Numbered from the stretch's first letter, positions 43,891 to 53,837 are shown. The stretch is DNA of 64,000 nucleotides from Aequorivita soesokkakensis (GCF_001641085.1 NZ_LXIE01000034.1:1-64000), one strand, 5' to 3'. Numbers and translations: made by a program. The notes: generated by a model from the letters alone, not told the origin.

Positions 43891-43910
43891 CGAAGGAATC
43901 TCACGAATCC

Positions 43911-43946
43911 AAACCTAACAGGTTTTGAAAACCTGTTAGGTTTTTT
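43911..43946 (+). terminator. Intrinsic terminator of exonuclease III gene
   Basis: A near-perfect 16-base stem AAACCTAACAGGTTTT / GAAAACCTGTTAGGTT closes around an almost absent loop and is followed by a T run. Confidence 0.85.
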
Positions 43947-43958
43947 CAAAATAATCGA

Positions 43959-44996
43959 ATGAAATACACTATACTCCCAAATACAGACCTAAAAATCAGC
44001 AAACTTTGTCTTGGCACAATGACTTGGGGCCAGCAAAACACAGAAGCTGAAGCTCACGAACAGCTCGATTTCGCTATTGAAAACGGCATCAATTTTATTG
44101 ATTGTGCCGAAATGTATCCCGTTCCCGCAAACCCGAAAACGCAGGGAAGAACGGAAACTTATATTGGCAATTGGCTTGCAAAAAAGAAGAATCGCGAAGA
44201 GTTGATTATCACTTCAAAAATTGCCGGACCAAGTCGTTCGATGGACCATATTCGGCAGCCGTTGGATTTCAGTAAAAAATCTTTGAAAGACGCAATTAAT
44301 AAAAGCTTAAACCGATTGCAAACAGATTATATCGATCTTTTTCAGCTTCACTGGCCGGAGCGAAACACGAATTATTTCGGCCAACTTGATTACACACACA
44401 AAGAAGAAGAAATTTGGAAAGATAACTTTGCTGAAGTTTTGGAAGATTTGGAGGGTTTTGTAAAAGAAGGAAAAATTCGAAACATTGGGATTTCGAATGA
44501 AACACCATTTGGTGTGATGCGCTGTATCGAAGAATCTCGAAAAGGAAAGTTGAAAATTGTTTCCGTTCAAAATCCTTATAATTTGGTGAATAGAAAAGAT
44601 GAAATTGGACTTTCAGAAATTCTTCAACGTGAAAATATTGGGTATTTGGCTTATTCGCCATTGGGATTTGGAACGCTCACCGGAAAGTATTTAAATGGAA
44701 AAGCTGATGAAAATTCACGAATAAACCAATTCAAACAATACACACGTTATAGCAGTAAACAGGCTTTTGAAGCAACCGAGAAATATTATGAAATCGCAAA
44801 AAAACACAATTTAAGTTTTGCGCAATTATCCTTAGCATTTATTCTTCAGAAGAAATTTGTAACATCACCAATTATCGGCGCAACTTCCATCGATCAACTT
44901 TCAGAAAATATTGAGAGCATCAATGTTTCGCTTTCCAAAGAAATTTTAAAAGAGATTGATGCTGTTCATCACCAGACTCCAAATCCAGCCCCCTAG
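43959..44996 (+). CDS. Aldo/keto reductase (Tas-like)
   Basis: A 345-residue NAD(P)H-dependent reductase of the AKR superfamily. Catalytic residues sit in the N-terminal part: FIDCAEMYPV (Asp, Tyr) and ITSKIAG (Lys), with the LFQLHWPE His. It resembles Tas, a long-variant reductase of E. coli. The substrate cannot be told. The stop codon lies inside the palindromic repeat that follows. Confidence 0.92.
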   Translation: MKYTILPNTDLKISKLCLGTMTWGQQNTEAEAHEQLDFAIENGINFIDCAEMYPVPANPKTQGRTETYIGNWLAKKKNREELIITSKIAGPSRSMDHIRQPLDFSKKSLKDAINKSLNRLQTDYIDLFQLHWPERNTNYFGQLDYTHKEEEIWKDNFAEVLEDLEGFVKEGKIRNIGISNETPFGVMRCIEESRKGKLKIVSVQNPYNLVNRKDEIGLSEILQRENIGYLAYSPLGFGTLTGKYLNGKADENSRINQFKQYTRYSSKQAFEATEKYYEIAKKHNLSFAQLSLAFILQKKFVTSPIIGATSIDQLSENIESINVSLSKEILKEIDAVHHQTPNPAP

Positions 44997-45097
44997 GCCC
45001 CCCTAACCCCCGAAGGGGGAACTCTTGCTTTACTCCTCTCCTTCGGGGAGCTTGGGTGAGGCTATTCCCCCTTTAGGGGTTAGGGGGCTTTTTTTAT
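44991..45097. repeat. Palindromic intergenic repeat, copy A (bidirectional terminator)
   Basis: The left half runs AGCCCCCTAGG through CCGAAGGGGG and the right half runs CCCCCTTTAGGGG through TTAGGGGGCTTTTTT. The left and right outer arms pair (AGCCCCCTA / TAGGGGGCT), and inner pairs add further stems. It closes both the aldo/keto reductase and the acyl-CoA dehydrogenase. A related element lies at 47692-47762. Confidence 0.75.
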
Positions 45098-46458
45098 ACA
45101 AACGCACTATAACCCGTAATTGCTCGCCCAACAATCAATGAATTGATTTCTTTTGTTCCTTCGTAACTGTAAATTGCTTCAGCATCGGCGACAAAACGAG
45201 CAACGTCATATTCAAGCAAAATCCCGTTGCCGCCCATAACTTCGCGAGCTTGGCTTACCACATCGCGGGTTCGCATACTGCAGAAAACCTTTGCCAAAGA
45301 AGCGTGTTCGTCGGTCAGCAAACCTTCATCCTGCAATTCGGAAAGACGAAAACACAGTGTCTGCATTGCCGTGAGATTGGAAACCATTTCCACTAAATGG
45401 TTTTGAACCAATTGGTAGGAGGCAATCGGTTTTCCGAACTGTTCGCGTTTTTTGGTGTATTTCAGAGCAGCTTCATAAGCACCTCGAGCACAACCCACAG
45501 CTTGCCAAGCTACACCCGCACGAGTCATCTGTAAAACCTTTGCAGTATCTTTAAATGAATCACATTTTTGAAGTCGGTCACTTTCGGGAATGCGGCAATC
45601 TGTCATTGTTATCAGTGCATTTTGCACGGTTCGAAGCGCCATTTTATTTTCAATTTTTTCAGCTTGAAAACCTGGATTTCCTTTTCTAACCAAAAAACCT
45701 TTCACTTGATCGGAAGCTTCATCGCGTGCCCAAATAATGGTAACATCTGCAAACGTGGCATTTCCAATCCATTTTTTCTGTCCGTTTAAAACCCATTCAT
45801 CGCCTTCCTGTCTGCACGTTGTTCCCAAACCACCCGCAACTGCTGATCCCACTTCGGGTTCCGTAAGTCCAAAGGCGCCGATTAGTTCTATTTTGGCCAT
45901 TTTAGGGAGCCATTCCTGTTTTTGTTCCTCGCTGCCGCAGATATAGATGGAACCCATAGCCAAGCCGCTGTGAACCCCAAAAAATGTAGAAATGGAAACA
46001 TCCACACGGGCAAGTTCCATTGCTATTATCCCTTCCATAACATAGGTTTCATCAGGTGTGCCGTAGCCTTTATAGGTAAGTCCACAAATGTTTAATTCTG
46101 CCATTTTTGGAATAATTTGAAAAGGAAATTCGGCTTTATTCCAGTATTCATTGGCAATCGGCTTAATTTCATCCTCCATAAAATTGCGCACTTTTATTTG
46201 AAGTTCGCGTTGCTCGGGAGTTAACTTTAAAGCCATATCATAAAAATCCCCATCAATTGGAGGTAGTTTATGTTGCCCTTTTTTTCCGCCTTTGTGTTTC
46301 AGCATTTTCATCAATCCCGCCAATTGCCGATCATCGAGTTCGCCAACGGTTTTCATAATTTCTGAAAGATCTACTTTTTGCGAAAGTTTCCCTAACGCAT
46401 CAAGGTCAATTTCTTTCATTAAATGGAGGGTCTGCTTTATTTTCGAAAAGATGGACAT
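45094..46458 (-). CDS. Acyl-CoA dehydrogenase with N-terminal extension
   Basis: A 454-residue FAD enzyme. Core from about 75: the FAD/substrate region AFGLTEPEVGSA, the WIGNATFADV strand, an ARGAYEAALKY helix and the catalytic Glu in YSYEGTKEIN near the end. It is most like the glutaryl-CoA dehydrogenase group. About 70 residues precede the core, with a repeated basic/hydrophobic pattern (IFSKIKQTLHLMKEID, LKHKGGKKGQHKL), longer than is usual. No electron-transfer partner gene is adjacent. Confidence 0.88.
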   Translation of the reverse strand: MSIFSKIKQTLHLMKEIDLDALGKLSQKVDLSEIMKTVGELDDRQLAGLMKMLKHKGGKKGQHKLPPIDGDFYDMALKLTPEQRELQIKVRNFMEDEIKPIANEYWNKAEFPFQIIPKMAELNICGLTYKGYGTPDETYVMEGIIAMELARVDVSISTFFGVHSGLAMGSIYICGSEEQKQEWLPKMAKIELIGAFGLTEPEVGSAVAGGLGTTCRQEGDEWVLNGQKKWIGNATFADVTIIWARDEASDQVKGFLVRKGNPGFQAEKIENKMALRTVQNALITMTDCRIPESDRLQKCDSFKDTAKVLQMTRAGVAWQAVGCARGAYEAALKYTKKREQFGKPIASYQLVQNHLVEMVSNLTAMQTLCFRLSELQDEGLLTDEHASLAKVFCSMRTRDVVSQAREVMGGNGILLEYDVARFVADAEAIYSYEGTKEINSLIVGRAITGYSAFV

Positions 46459-46524
46459 AATGGTTTTTTTGAGAATTGAATTCTAAAGATACCATTATGC
46501 GGTTTTCTTAAGGCTAAAAAAAAG

Positions 46525-47661
46525 TTAATTTGGAGGAAGTGGTTTTATAACCGTTTCATTTACGTAGCCTTTCAAACTATCAGAGGTTTGAATGTGAAAC
46601 CACTTTTGATTTTTGCCCAAAACGATAAGTGTATCGTTCTTTTTCAGACTTCCGAATTGTTTAAAAACCGCAGCGGGACCTTTCCGAACATCAGCATTAT
46701 TTTTCAAAGTAATAGCTTTTGTTATCGAAGATGGCATTTCGCTGGTTTGAATCTCTGTTTTTTTAATGAAGGGAAGTGGATTTACAGCACCTTTTGCTTT
46801 ATAAATCCCAAAATGAAGATGTGGTGGAAGATCTTTTGCGTTGCCTGTGTTACCCACAAAACCTAGCGTATCGCCAATTTTTACTTTTTCGCCTTCGGAA
46901 ACGGCTATTTTGTCCAAATGGGCATAATATATTCTTTTCCCAAAAAGCCCATCACGAAGCCATACCTGTTTTCCGCCCAACCCGCGTTCACCCGCAGAAT
47001 CAATTATACCGTCAGAAATAGCAATAACGGGCGTTCCGCGATCTGCAAAAATATCAACTCCTTCGTGGGAACGGCTTCCGGTATCGCGCGGATCTGCCCA
47101 AAAACTTTGGATGTTTTTACTGTTTCCACCGCTCACAGGGAAAACGTAAAGCGGTTCGGTATAAATTTTCAGCACAAACGGAAACTGCAATTTCATTTGC
47201 GGTTGCACAATCACTTTATAAAAACCTGAGGTTTCAATTTCTTGGGAAATGATAGATTTTTTGTCTTCAGAACTTTTTAAATGATTGAAAATTTTAAGCG
47301 AATCTGTCTTCGCTTGAAATAAATCGATAAAAACCAAGGCAGAGTCTGGCTGTTTTTCAACTTCCACAACAATGCGTTCGCCTTCTTTCAGCTGAATATT
47401 GTAACTGTAAACATTGAAATTTTCTTCAGAAAAAACACCGCTTTCAGAATATGGCAATGTAATTTGGATACTGTCTCGCTTTGAGTTTTCAAAAGCATTT
47501 TTCCATTGAAGCAAAAGTGAATCTTTTTTTGAAAAATTACGTTCGTAAGCCTCGCGAGCCGTTGGTTGAATAACTATGTCAGCTACTTTTCGAATCTCTT
47601 CTTTGCAGCTTGAAATAAGTACTCCCAAAAGAATTAATGTGAAAAAATTTTTCAAATTCAT
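46525..47661 (-). CDS. M23 family peptidoglycan endopeptidase lipoprotein with SH3 domain
   Basis: A 378-residue lipoprotein; lipobox VLISSC with Cys19. Order: N-terminal coiled region and beta domain (about 30-180), LytM-type M23 peptidase (about 195-300) with zinc ligands SHEGVDIFA and LHFG, and an SH3-like domain at the C terminus (about 305-378, KITLKNNADVRKG, KNDTLIVLGKNQKW). Such enzymes cut peptide cross-bridges in peptidoglycan. It is separated from radA by the repeat copy B. Confidence 0.9.
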   Translation of the reverse strand: MNLKNFFTLILLGVLISSCKEEIRKVADIVIQPTAREAYERNFSKKDSLLLQWKNAFENSKRDSIQITLPYSESGVFSEENFNVYSYNIQLKEGERIVVEVEKQPDSALVFIDLFQAKTDSLKIFNHLKSSEDKKSIISQEIETSGFYKVIVQPQMKLQFPFVLKIYTEPLYVFPVSGGNSKNIQSFWADPRDTGSRSHEGVDIFADRGTPVIAISDGIIDSAGERGLGGKQVWLRDGLFGKRIYYAHLDKIAVSEGEKVKIGDTLGFVGNTGNAKDLPPHLHFGIYKAKGAVNPLPFIKKTEIQTSEMPSSITKAITLKNNADVRKGPAAVFKQFGSLKKNDTLIVLGKNQKWFHIQTSDSLKGYVNETVIKPLPPN

Positions 47662-47691
47662 AGCGTTGCTAAACTAACAGAAATTGTACCA

Positions 47692-47762
47692 AAAGCCCCC
47701 TTAGTCCCCCAAAGGGGGAAAGCGATGTTTTGCTCCTTCCCTTTTGGAAGGTTGGGATGGTA
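47692..47762. repeat. Palindromic intergenic repeat, copy B
   Basis: AAAGCCCCCTTAGTCCCCCAAAGGGGGAA begins like copy A (CCCCCTNNNCCCCCNAAGGGGGAA), followed by a pair of A/T-broken stems (CTTCCCTTTTGGAAGG). It lies just upstream of the M23 gene and past the stop of radA. Like copy A, it likely stops transcription. Confidence 0.6.
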
Positions 47763-49124
47763 TTATCCAAAGAGATGATGAACCACATCGTGCACTTTTG
47801 CAACTTTAATGATGTTTATATGAAAATTATTCTTCGGAATTTTGCAGTATTTCGAAATAACAATCGAGGTAAAACCAAGTTTCTCAGCTTCCAAAATTCG
47901 CTGTTCCACACGAGTTACTGGTCGTACTTCACCTGCCAAGCCAACCTCAGCGGCAAAACAAAGTCGTTTGTCAATGGCAATGTCAATATTTGAGGAAAGC
48001 ACTGCGGCAACCACTGCCAAATCAATTGCGGGATCGTCAACCGTGATTCCTCCCGTTACATTCAAAAAAACATCTTTTGCACCCAATTTGAAACCTGCGC
48101 GTTTTTCCAAAACCGCTAAAATCATATTTAAGCGTTTTGCATTGTAACCCGTAGCACTCCGTTGCGGTGTTCCATAAACGGCGCTACTTACCAAAGCTTG
48201 AATTTCAATCATCAATGGGCGCATGCCTTCCAAAGTTGCGGAGATTGCGGTTCCACTCAAATCTTCGTCGTTCTTCGAAATTAAAATTTCCGAAGGGTTT
48301 GAAACTTCGCGCAGACCACTGCCCTGCATTTCATAAATACCCAATTCATTGGTGCTTCCGAATCGATTTTTATTGGCGCGCAGAATTCTGTAAATATGGT
48401 TTCGATCGCCTTCAAATTGCAAAACCGTATCCACCATATGTTCCAGAATTTTTGGCCCTGCGATGTTTCCGTCTTTAGTAATATGGCCAATCAAAATGAC
48501 CGGTGTAGCGGTTTCCTTTGCAAACTTTATAAGCTCTGCCGTGGTTTCCCGGATTTGGGAAATGCTTCCGGCAGTGCTTTCAATATGGTCTGTATGTAAG
48601 GTTTGAATAGAATCTATAACCACAATATCCGGCTCAATTTCTTCAATGTTTCTGAAGATATTTTGTGTTTTTGTTTCGGTTAAAATGAAACAGTTTTCAG
48701 AAATGGGTTGAATACGTTCAGCCCGCATTTTTATTTGTTGGGCGCTCTCTTCACCTGAAACATAAAGGGTTTTATACGGAAGTTGAAGCGCAATTTGAAG
48801 CATCAGCGTACTCTTCCCAATTCCGGGTTCGCCGCCCAAAAGCGTTAGTGAACCGGGAACCAATCCGCCCCCGAGGACGCGGTTCAATTCGTTGTTTTTT
48901 GTGTTTAAACGTGCTTCGGCTTGAGTGGAAATTTCTGAAATACGTTGCGGTTTGGCAACTCTCTTTGATGTATTTTCAGAAGATTTCCAACTTACTTTTT
49001 CGGCTTTTTGGATTATTTCTTCAGCAATGGTATTCCATTCCTTACACGAATTGCATTGCCCCTGCCATTTGGCATATTGGGCGCCGCAGTTTTGGCAGAA
49101 AAATGTGGATTTTGTTTTGGCCAT
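47763..49124 (-). CDS. radA: DNA repair protein RadA
   Basis: A 453-residue branch-migration ATPase. An N-terminal zinc finger (CQNC ... CNSC) is followed by the RecA-like core with Walker A GGEPGIGKST near 94, Walker B VIDSIQT and the RadA-specific KNRFG motif, and a Lon-protease-like C-terminal domain from about 290 that helps hexamer assembly. RadA works with RecA on recombination intermediates. Divergent from the two-component pair across 47 bases. Confidence 0.96.
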   Translation of the reverse strand: MAKTKSTFFCQNCGAQYAKWQGQCNSCKEWNTIAEEIIQKAEKVSWKSSENTSKRVAKPQRISEISTQAEARLNTKNNELNRVLGGGLVPGSLTLLGGEPGIGKSTLMLQIALQLPYKTLYVSGEESAQQIKMRAERIQPISENCFILTETKTQNIFRNIEEIEPDIVVIDSIQTLHTDHIESTAGSISQIRETTAELIKFAKETATPVILIGHITKDGNIAGPKILEHMVDTVLQFEGDRNHIYRILRANKNRFGSTNELGIYEMQGSGLREVSNPSEILISKNDEDLSGTAISATLEGMRPLMIEIQALVSSAVYGTPQRSATGYNAKRLNMILAVLEKRAGFKLGAKDVFLNVTGGITVDDPAIDLAVVAAVLSSNIDIAIDKRLCFAAEVGLAGEVRPVTRVEQRILEAEKLGFTSIVISKYCKIPKNNFHINIIKVAKVHDVVHHLFG

Positions 49125-49171
49125 AATAGTTCCGCTAAAATAAATATATTTACGCTACAAACCTTCGCTAA

Positions 49172-52036
49172 ATGAAACGCTTATTCCTCACATTTTTTTT
49201 ATTGTGTTTTTTGCCATTGGTTTCCACCGCCCAAAAATACCAATTCAAGAATTATAAAGTTGAGGAAGGGCTTGTAAGCAATGAAACTTATGCTATCCTG
49301 CAGGATAGCAAAAACAGAATATGGGTTAGCACTACGGGCGGAATAAGCTGTTTCAACGGAAAGACTTTCAAAAACTACACTACGGACGATGGGCTGGCCT
49401 CTAATATTGTGTTCAGTATTTTAGAAGATTCCAAAGGACGTATCTGGGTTGGCACACTGGACAATGGCATTAGCATTATTGAAAACGGAAAGATCACGAA
49501 CCCAAAAGGCGTTGATTTTGACTATTTGGGAAGCGCCACTTATATTTTGGAAGGTGGTGATGGCACTATTTATATCATTTTCGTAAAAGGTATAGTGACC
49601 TATAAAAACGGAAAGCTGGAATACTTGCTGAAAGGAACTGAGGAAAACCAGGTTTCGGGACTTCAAAGTGCAGATTGGTTTGACGACAATACACTTTATT
49701 TGGCCTCATCTAATAGGGGAATCTATAAACTGACCCTTAATCCCTTAAAAATTGAAAACATTTATAACGAAAAAAGCGGGGTAAATAATATTTGCTATTC
49801 TGTTTTCGTAGATGCCAAAAAAGATGTTTGGGTAGGTGCTTATGGCGAATTATATAAAATTTCAAACGGAAAACTTACCAAATATAAATTTAAACAGGAA
49901 GATTTTGACAAAAATCGCATTTATGGAATTTATGAAGAAAACGAAAATGAATTCTATTTAAGTTTTGAAGGCAATGGCTTTGGATTTTTTAATAAGCAAA
50001 CAGGTGATTTAAAAATAATAAACGAAACACAGGGCCTTCCCAGTAAATATATTTACCGAATAATCAAAGATACGGAAGGCAATCTTTGGATGACGTCTTA
50101 TGGCGAAGGAATTATCCGTTTTAGAGATACTTCTTTTAAACTTTATGACGAGAAACAGGGCTTACCATCAAAATCTGTTAATTCCATAGCAGAATGGAAC
50201 GAAGACTGGATTGTTGCTACCGAAGACGGTGCAGTGGCTATTGACAATGAAAAAAACATACGTCAAATTACTCCAAACAAACCCATTAAAAACCTTTTGG
50301 TAACACCTGAAAACAATCTATTATATACATCTGATGCTGAAGTAAAAGAACTCTCTAAAAACAGCCCACCAAAACTTATTGACGAAGGAGATTATAATCT
50401 TTTATATAAAGAAGGTGACAAAACTTTTCTTTTTGAAACCAATAAAATAAAAGTTTTGTCGAAAGATTCCACGTATTACATCAATACCAGAAAATCAATT
50501 GATATGGCTCCCATTGGAGATAGGTATATTCTGTGCAAAATAGCAGGATTATTTCAAATGAAAGGCGAAAAAGTAGATACCATTCCTGGCTTGAGCCCTT
50601 TAAATCATTATGATTTTAGAAGCATCGATATCATTAATACAGACGAAATAATAGCCGGAAGTGAAAAACGTTTATACCATATAAGCCTTGTAGGTAATAA
50701 TTTTAAGATAAAGACATTCGATTTAAGTCTCTTTGGATCCTTAAAATATTTTCGCGCGTTAAAGGTGGATGGTACCAATTTGTGGCTGGCGGGGCGAGAT
50801 ATGTTATTAAAAGTTGATCTCGATATTTTATTAAAAAAAGATAGTATTGTAGCGACCCAGTTCAGTTCGATAGCACACTTCCTTCAAAATGACATAGACT
50901 TTAATTCTCTTGTAATAACAAAAGACAAAACAGTTTTGGCAAGTTCATTAAGCGGCATGCTCGCCTTTAATGAAAAAGATTTTATACCAAATACAAATGC
51001 TCCAAAACTCGGCCTTTCAGAAATATTTTTGTTTTCAGAACCCTTGGATGATAGTTTGTACAGATTTAAAAATGAATTGATACTTCCCTACCAAAAAAAC
51101 TATTTGACCTTCACTATGGAGGCAATAACCTTTACAAACCCGGAAAATGTAAAATATAAATACAGGTTAAAAGGGCTTCGAAACGGCAACGAATGGTCAC
51201 AGCCAACGGATGACCCAAATGTTGTGTTTTCATATTTGCCCCCGGGGGAATATACTTTTGAATTTACCGCGAGCAATGGTGATGGGGTTTGGCAAAGCAC
51301 GCCCTACAAATATTCGTTTATTATAAAAGTTCCCTTTTGGCGAACTTGGTTGTTTTGGGTCTCTATATTGTCCATAATTGCTTTAGGCGTCTTTCTTTTT
51401 TATTATTATAAAAACAAAGCTGAAAAAAAGCGAAACGAAGTCTATACCCATAATCTTATAAAAGCTCAGGAAGAAGAACGGACGCGCGTGGCACGGGAAC
51501 TTCACGACAGTGTTGGGCAAAAGCTGATGCTGCTCACCAAAAAAACAAAAACAGCCGGAAACCCGGAAATGGAATTCCTAGCCAGTAATACTTTGGAAGA
51601 ATTACGTACCATTTCACGCGGGTTGCATCCTGCCACTTTGGAGCGCTTGGGCCCAACTGCGGCAATAAAAACAATGATAGACGAAGTGGATGCAAACACA
51701 AGCATATTTTTTACGCACGAAATTGAAGACATAGATACTTTTTTAAGCAAGGAAGCATCACTACATTTGTATAGAATTATTCAAGAAGTGTTAAACAATA
51801 TGGTAAAACACGCCGAGGCCAAAGCTGCTTCCGTAACCATCGAAAAAAAGAAAAACACCATTGAAGCTATAATTATGGATAACGGCAAAGGCTTTGAACA
51901 TTCCGAAAAACTAAAAACAAGCAACAGCCTTGGAATGAAAACATTGTTGGAACGCGCAAAAATATTGCATTCAAAAATTGATATAAAAAGTCAACTTAAC
52001 AAAGGCACGACCATAACGCTAATTATTCCAATTTAA
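49172..52036 (+). CDS. Two-component sensor with beta-propeller repeats (Reg_prop/Y_Y_Y)
   Basis: A 954-residue sensor kinase. Signal peptide (to about 20, VSTAQK), then two propeller-like runs of Reg_prop repeats (visible as WVGTLDNGIS, LWMTSYGEGI and similar) to about 640, a Y_Y_Y domain near 650-720 (YKYRLKGLRNGNEW), one membrane helix near 728-750, and a HisKA_3 kinase with His778 in ARELHDSVGQKL, ending in LGMKTLLERAKIL. The architecture resembles Bacteroidota sensors of extracellular signals. Its response regulator starts at the last base of the stop codon. Confidence 0.93.
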   Translation: MKRLFLTFFLLCFLPLVSTAQKYQFKNYKVEEGLVSNETYAILQDSKNRIWVSTTGGISCFNGKTFKNYTTDDGLASNIVFSILEDSKGRIWVGTLDNGISIIENGKITNPKGVDFDYLGSATYILEGGDGTIYIIFVKGIVTYKNGKLEYLLKGTEENQVSGLQSADWFDDNTLYLASSNRGIYKLTLNPLKIENIYNEKSGVNNICYSVFVDAKKDVWVGAYGELYKISNGKLTKYKFKQEDFDKNRIYGIYEENENEFYLSFEGNGFGFFNKQTGDLKIINETQGLPSKYIYRIIKDTEGNLWMTSYGEGIIRFRDTSFKLYDEKQGLPSKSVNSIAEWNEDWIVATEDGAVAIDNEKNIRQITPNKPIKNLLVTPENNLLYTSDAEVKELSKNSPPKLIDEGDYNLLYKEGDKTFLFETNKIKVLSKDSTYYINTRKSIDMAPIGDRYILCKIAGLFQMKGEKVDTIPGLSPLNHYDFRSIDIINTDEIIAGSEKRLYHISLVGNNFKIKTFDLSLFGSLKYFRALKVDGTNLWLAGRDMLLKVDLDILLKKDSIVATQFSSIAHFLQNDIDFNSLVITKDKTVLASSLSGMLAFNEKDFIPNTNAPKLGLSEIFLFSEPLDDSLYRFKNELILPYQKNYLTFTMEAITFTNPENVKYKYRLKGLRNGNEWSQPTDDPNVVFSYLPPGEYTFEFTASNGDGVWQSTPYKYSFIIKVPFWRTWLFWVSILSIIALGVFLFYYYKNKAEKKRNEVYTHNLIKAQEEERTRVARELHDSVGQKLMLLTKKTKTAGNPEMEFLASNTLEELRTISRGLHPATLERLGPTAAIKTMIDEVDANTSIFFTHEIEDIDTFLSKEASLHLYRIIQEVLNNMVKHAEAKAASVTIEKKKNTIEAIIMDNGKGFEHSEKLKTSNSLGMKTLLERAKILHSKIDIKSQLNKGTTITLIIPI

Positions 52037-52686
52037 TGATTGAAAAAAAAGACATTTCCATTGTTATTGCTGATGATCACCCAATGATCCTCAAAGGTTT
52101 GAATGAAGAATTGACAACAAATAATTATAACGTTGTAGGCCAAGCAATAAACGGGATGGAAGCTTTAGAATTGATTATGGCCAACAGCCCCAACATTGCG
52201 CTTTTAGATATTGACATGCCTTTATTAACAGGCTTTGAAGTGATAAAAAAGGCGAAAGAAAAACAAGTTGATACAAAGTTTATTGTGCTTTCCTTTCACA
52301 AGGAAAACGATTACATTTCTCAAGCCAAAGCCCTTCAGATAAATGGCTATTTACTAAAAGAAGATTCTTTTTCAGAAATTGAAAAATGTATTGAATGTGT
52401 CTTAAATAATGAAATATATTTCAGCCGCGCTTTTAATGCGGATTCGCTTCAAAGTGTTTCGGAGGATTTGAAAAGAATAAAGCATCTAACTTCTTCCGAA
52501 AAGACCATATTAAAATTAGTTTCCGAACAAATGAGCAGTCAGGACATTGCAGAAACGCTTTTTATTTCTATCCGCACCGTTGAAAAGCACCGAAGTAATA
52601 TTATTACAAAGCTAGAGCTGGAAAACACCACAAATGCACTTACAAACTGGGCGTATTTTCATAGAAATGTGATCAAAGAACTTTAG
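52036..52686 (+). CDS. LuxR/NarL-type response regulator
   Basis: A 216-residue regulator. The receiver has acceptor Asp58 in IALLDIDMP; the C-terminal helix-turn-helix is at about 150-210 (SSEKTILKLVSEQMSSQDIAETLFIS). Its ATG overlaps the TAA of the sensor gene (TAATG), so both are coupled, and it is the cognate partner. Target genes are unknown; the esterase-like gene just downstream on the other strand ends two bases away. Confidence 0.93.
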   Translation: MIEKKDISIVIADDHPMILKGLNEELTTNNYNVVGQAINGMEALELIMANSPNIALLDIDMPLLTGFEVIKKAKEKQVDTKFIVLSFHKENDYISQAKALQINGYLLKEDSFSEIEKCIECVLNNEIYFSRAFNADSLQSVSEDLKRIKHLTSSEKTILKLVSEQMSSQDIAETLFISIRTVEKHRSNIITKLELENTTNALTNWAYFHRNVIKEL

Positions 52687-52688
52687 AT

Positions 52689-53837
52689 TTAATACCCAAA
52701 ATCATTCTTGATTTTATCTGCCCGGTCCAATAATTTATCAACCGTAATAAAATCAACTTCTTCTTTGTCATAAGCACCCTGAAAGATTTTCATCGCTTTT
52801 TTTGGCTCACCCGTTTCTTCATAATAACGTCCCAAATAATAATCCCCAAGCACCGTATCTGGATATTGTTTTTTAGCAAGTGTAGCAATTTCGCGCAGTG
52901 ATTCCCACTGGTTTTTCTTTTCGGCAGCAGTTGCTGTGGCTATAAAATCGTTTACGCGAATGTTGTTTGTTATCCCAAAAAGATCTTCAATAACCTTATA
53001 CTTATCCAATAAATATTGGCTGATTGGCGTATCCATTTTCAGTAACACTTCGCTGTATTCCTTTTTGCTGATGGGTCTGTAAACGGAAAATATTTTTTCC
53101 AAAGCATTTGGAATGCCCCGACCTCCCAAAGAATAATGGGTTGCTCCATCAAAATTATCATAATAATAATTAAAGGATTTACTTTTCAATCCATTTAATT
53201 GCGCATTTAAACCTTCCGTAGATTCCATCAATCCTTTAATGTCATCGGTTCCGGTAGCCATGTAATAAAATATTTTTCCGGGTATTTGTGGAATTCGCTC
53301 CACAAGCCGTTCTTCCATCATCGGCGCCATATCTGGGCTCAAATTGATGTAGCCATTCAATAATGGCGGATCTTTAAAAAGATAATAGTTTAGGAAATTT
53401 GCCGTGAAATCGTGCCCAACGCCAATAATGAATTTTGCCGTGCGGTATTTTTTATCAATATAGGGAATCAATTCCATCCCGATAAATTCAAAAAACTGGG
53501 CGCCTTTTTCCCCGGGCATAAAAGTTTCATCATCGTATGAACAATCTTCATAACGGCTGTCGCCCTGCATAACCCCCACAACAATGGACTCTGGCATGTC
53601 TTCCCAATAACTGAAATAATCTACATTTCCAGCCACTGGCTCAAAAAGATAATCGGCATCCAGCACCAAAACAATTGGGTATTTTTTATCGGTATTGGTT
53701 TCATAATTTCTTGGAAGCTGAATTTTCAACCTTCGGGATTCACCGAGTTTGGTCGAGTTGAATTCTTCATAAATAATTTGGGAAAAAGAAGCGTAATTAA
53801 TGAAAACGCAGAAAGCGAAAAGCAGGAATTTTTTCAT
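52689..53837 (-). CDS. Esterase-like alpha/beta hydrolase with altered nucleophile
   Basis: A 382-residue exported protein (signal peptide to about 19, INYASFSQ). The first ~270 residues are of the putative esterase (D-type/Fes) family, with PIVLVLDADYLFEP, SIVVGVMQGD and DFVGVG-type blocks, but at the nucleophile elbow the usual GHS becomes GHD: Asp143 stands where Ser is expected. The last ~110 residues look like two TPR helices. It may be inactive, use Asp, or serve as a binding module. It sits 80 bases downstream of the UPF0104 gene on the same strand. Confidence 0.75.
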   Translation of the reverse strand: MKKFLLFAFCVFINYASFSQIIYEEFNSTKLGESRRLKIQLPRNYETNTDKKYPIVLVLDADYLFEPVAGNVDYFSYWEDMPESIVVGVMQGDSRYEDCSYDDETFMPGEKGAQFFEFIGMELIPYIDKKYRTAKFIIGVGHDFTANFLNYYLFKDPPLLNGYINLSPDMAPMMEERLVERIPQIPGKIFYYMATGTDDIKGLMESTEGLNAQLNGLKSKSFNYYYDNFDGATHYSLGGRGIPNALEKIFSVYRPISKKEYSEVLLKMDTPISQYLLDKYKVIEDLFGITNNIRVNDFIATATAAEKKNQWESLREIATLAKKQYPDTVLGDYYLGRYYEETGEPKKAMKIFQGAYDKEEVDFITVDKLLDRADKIKNDFGY

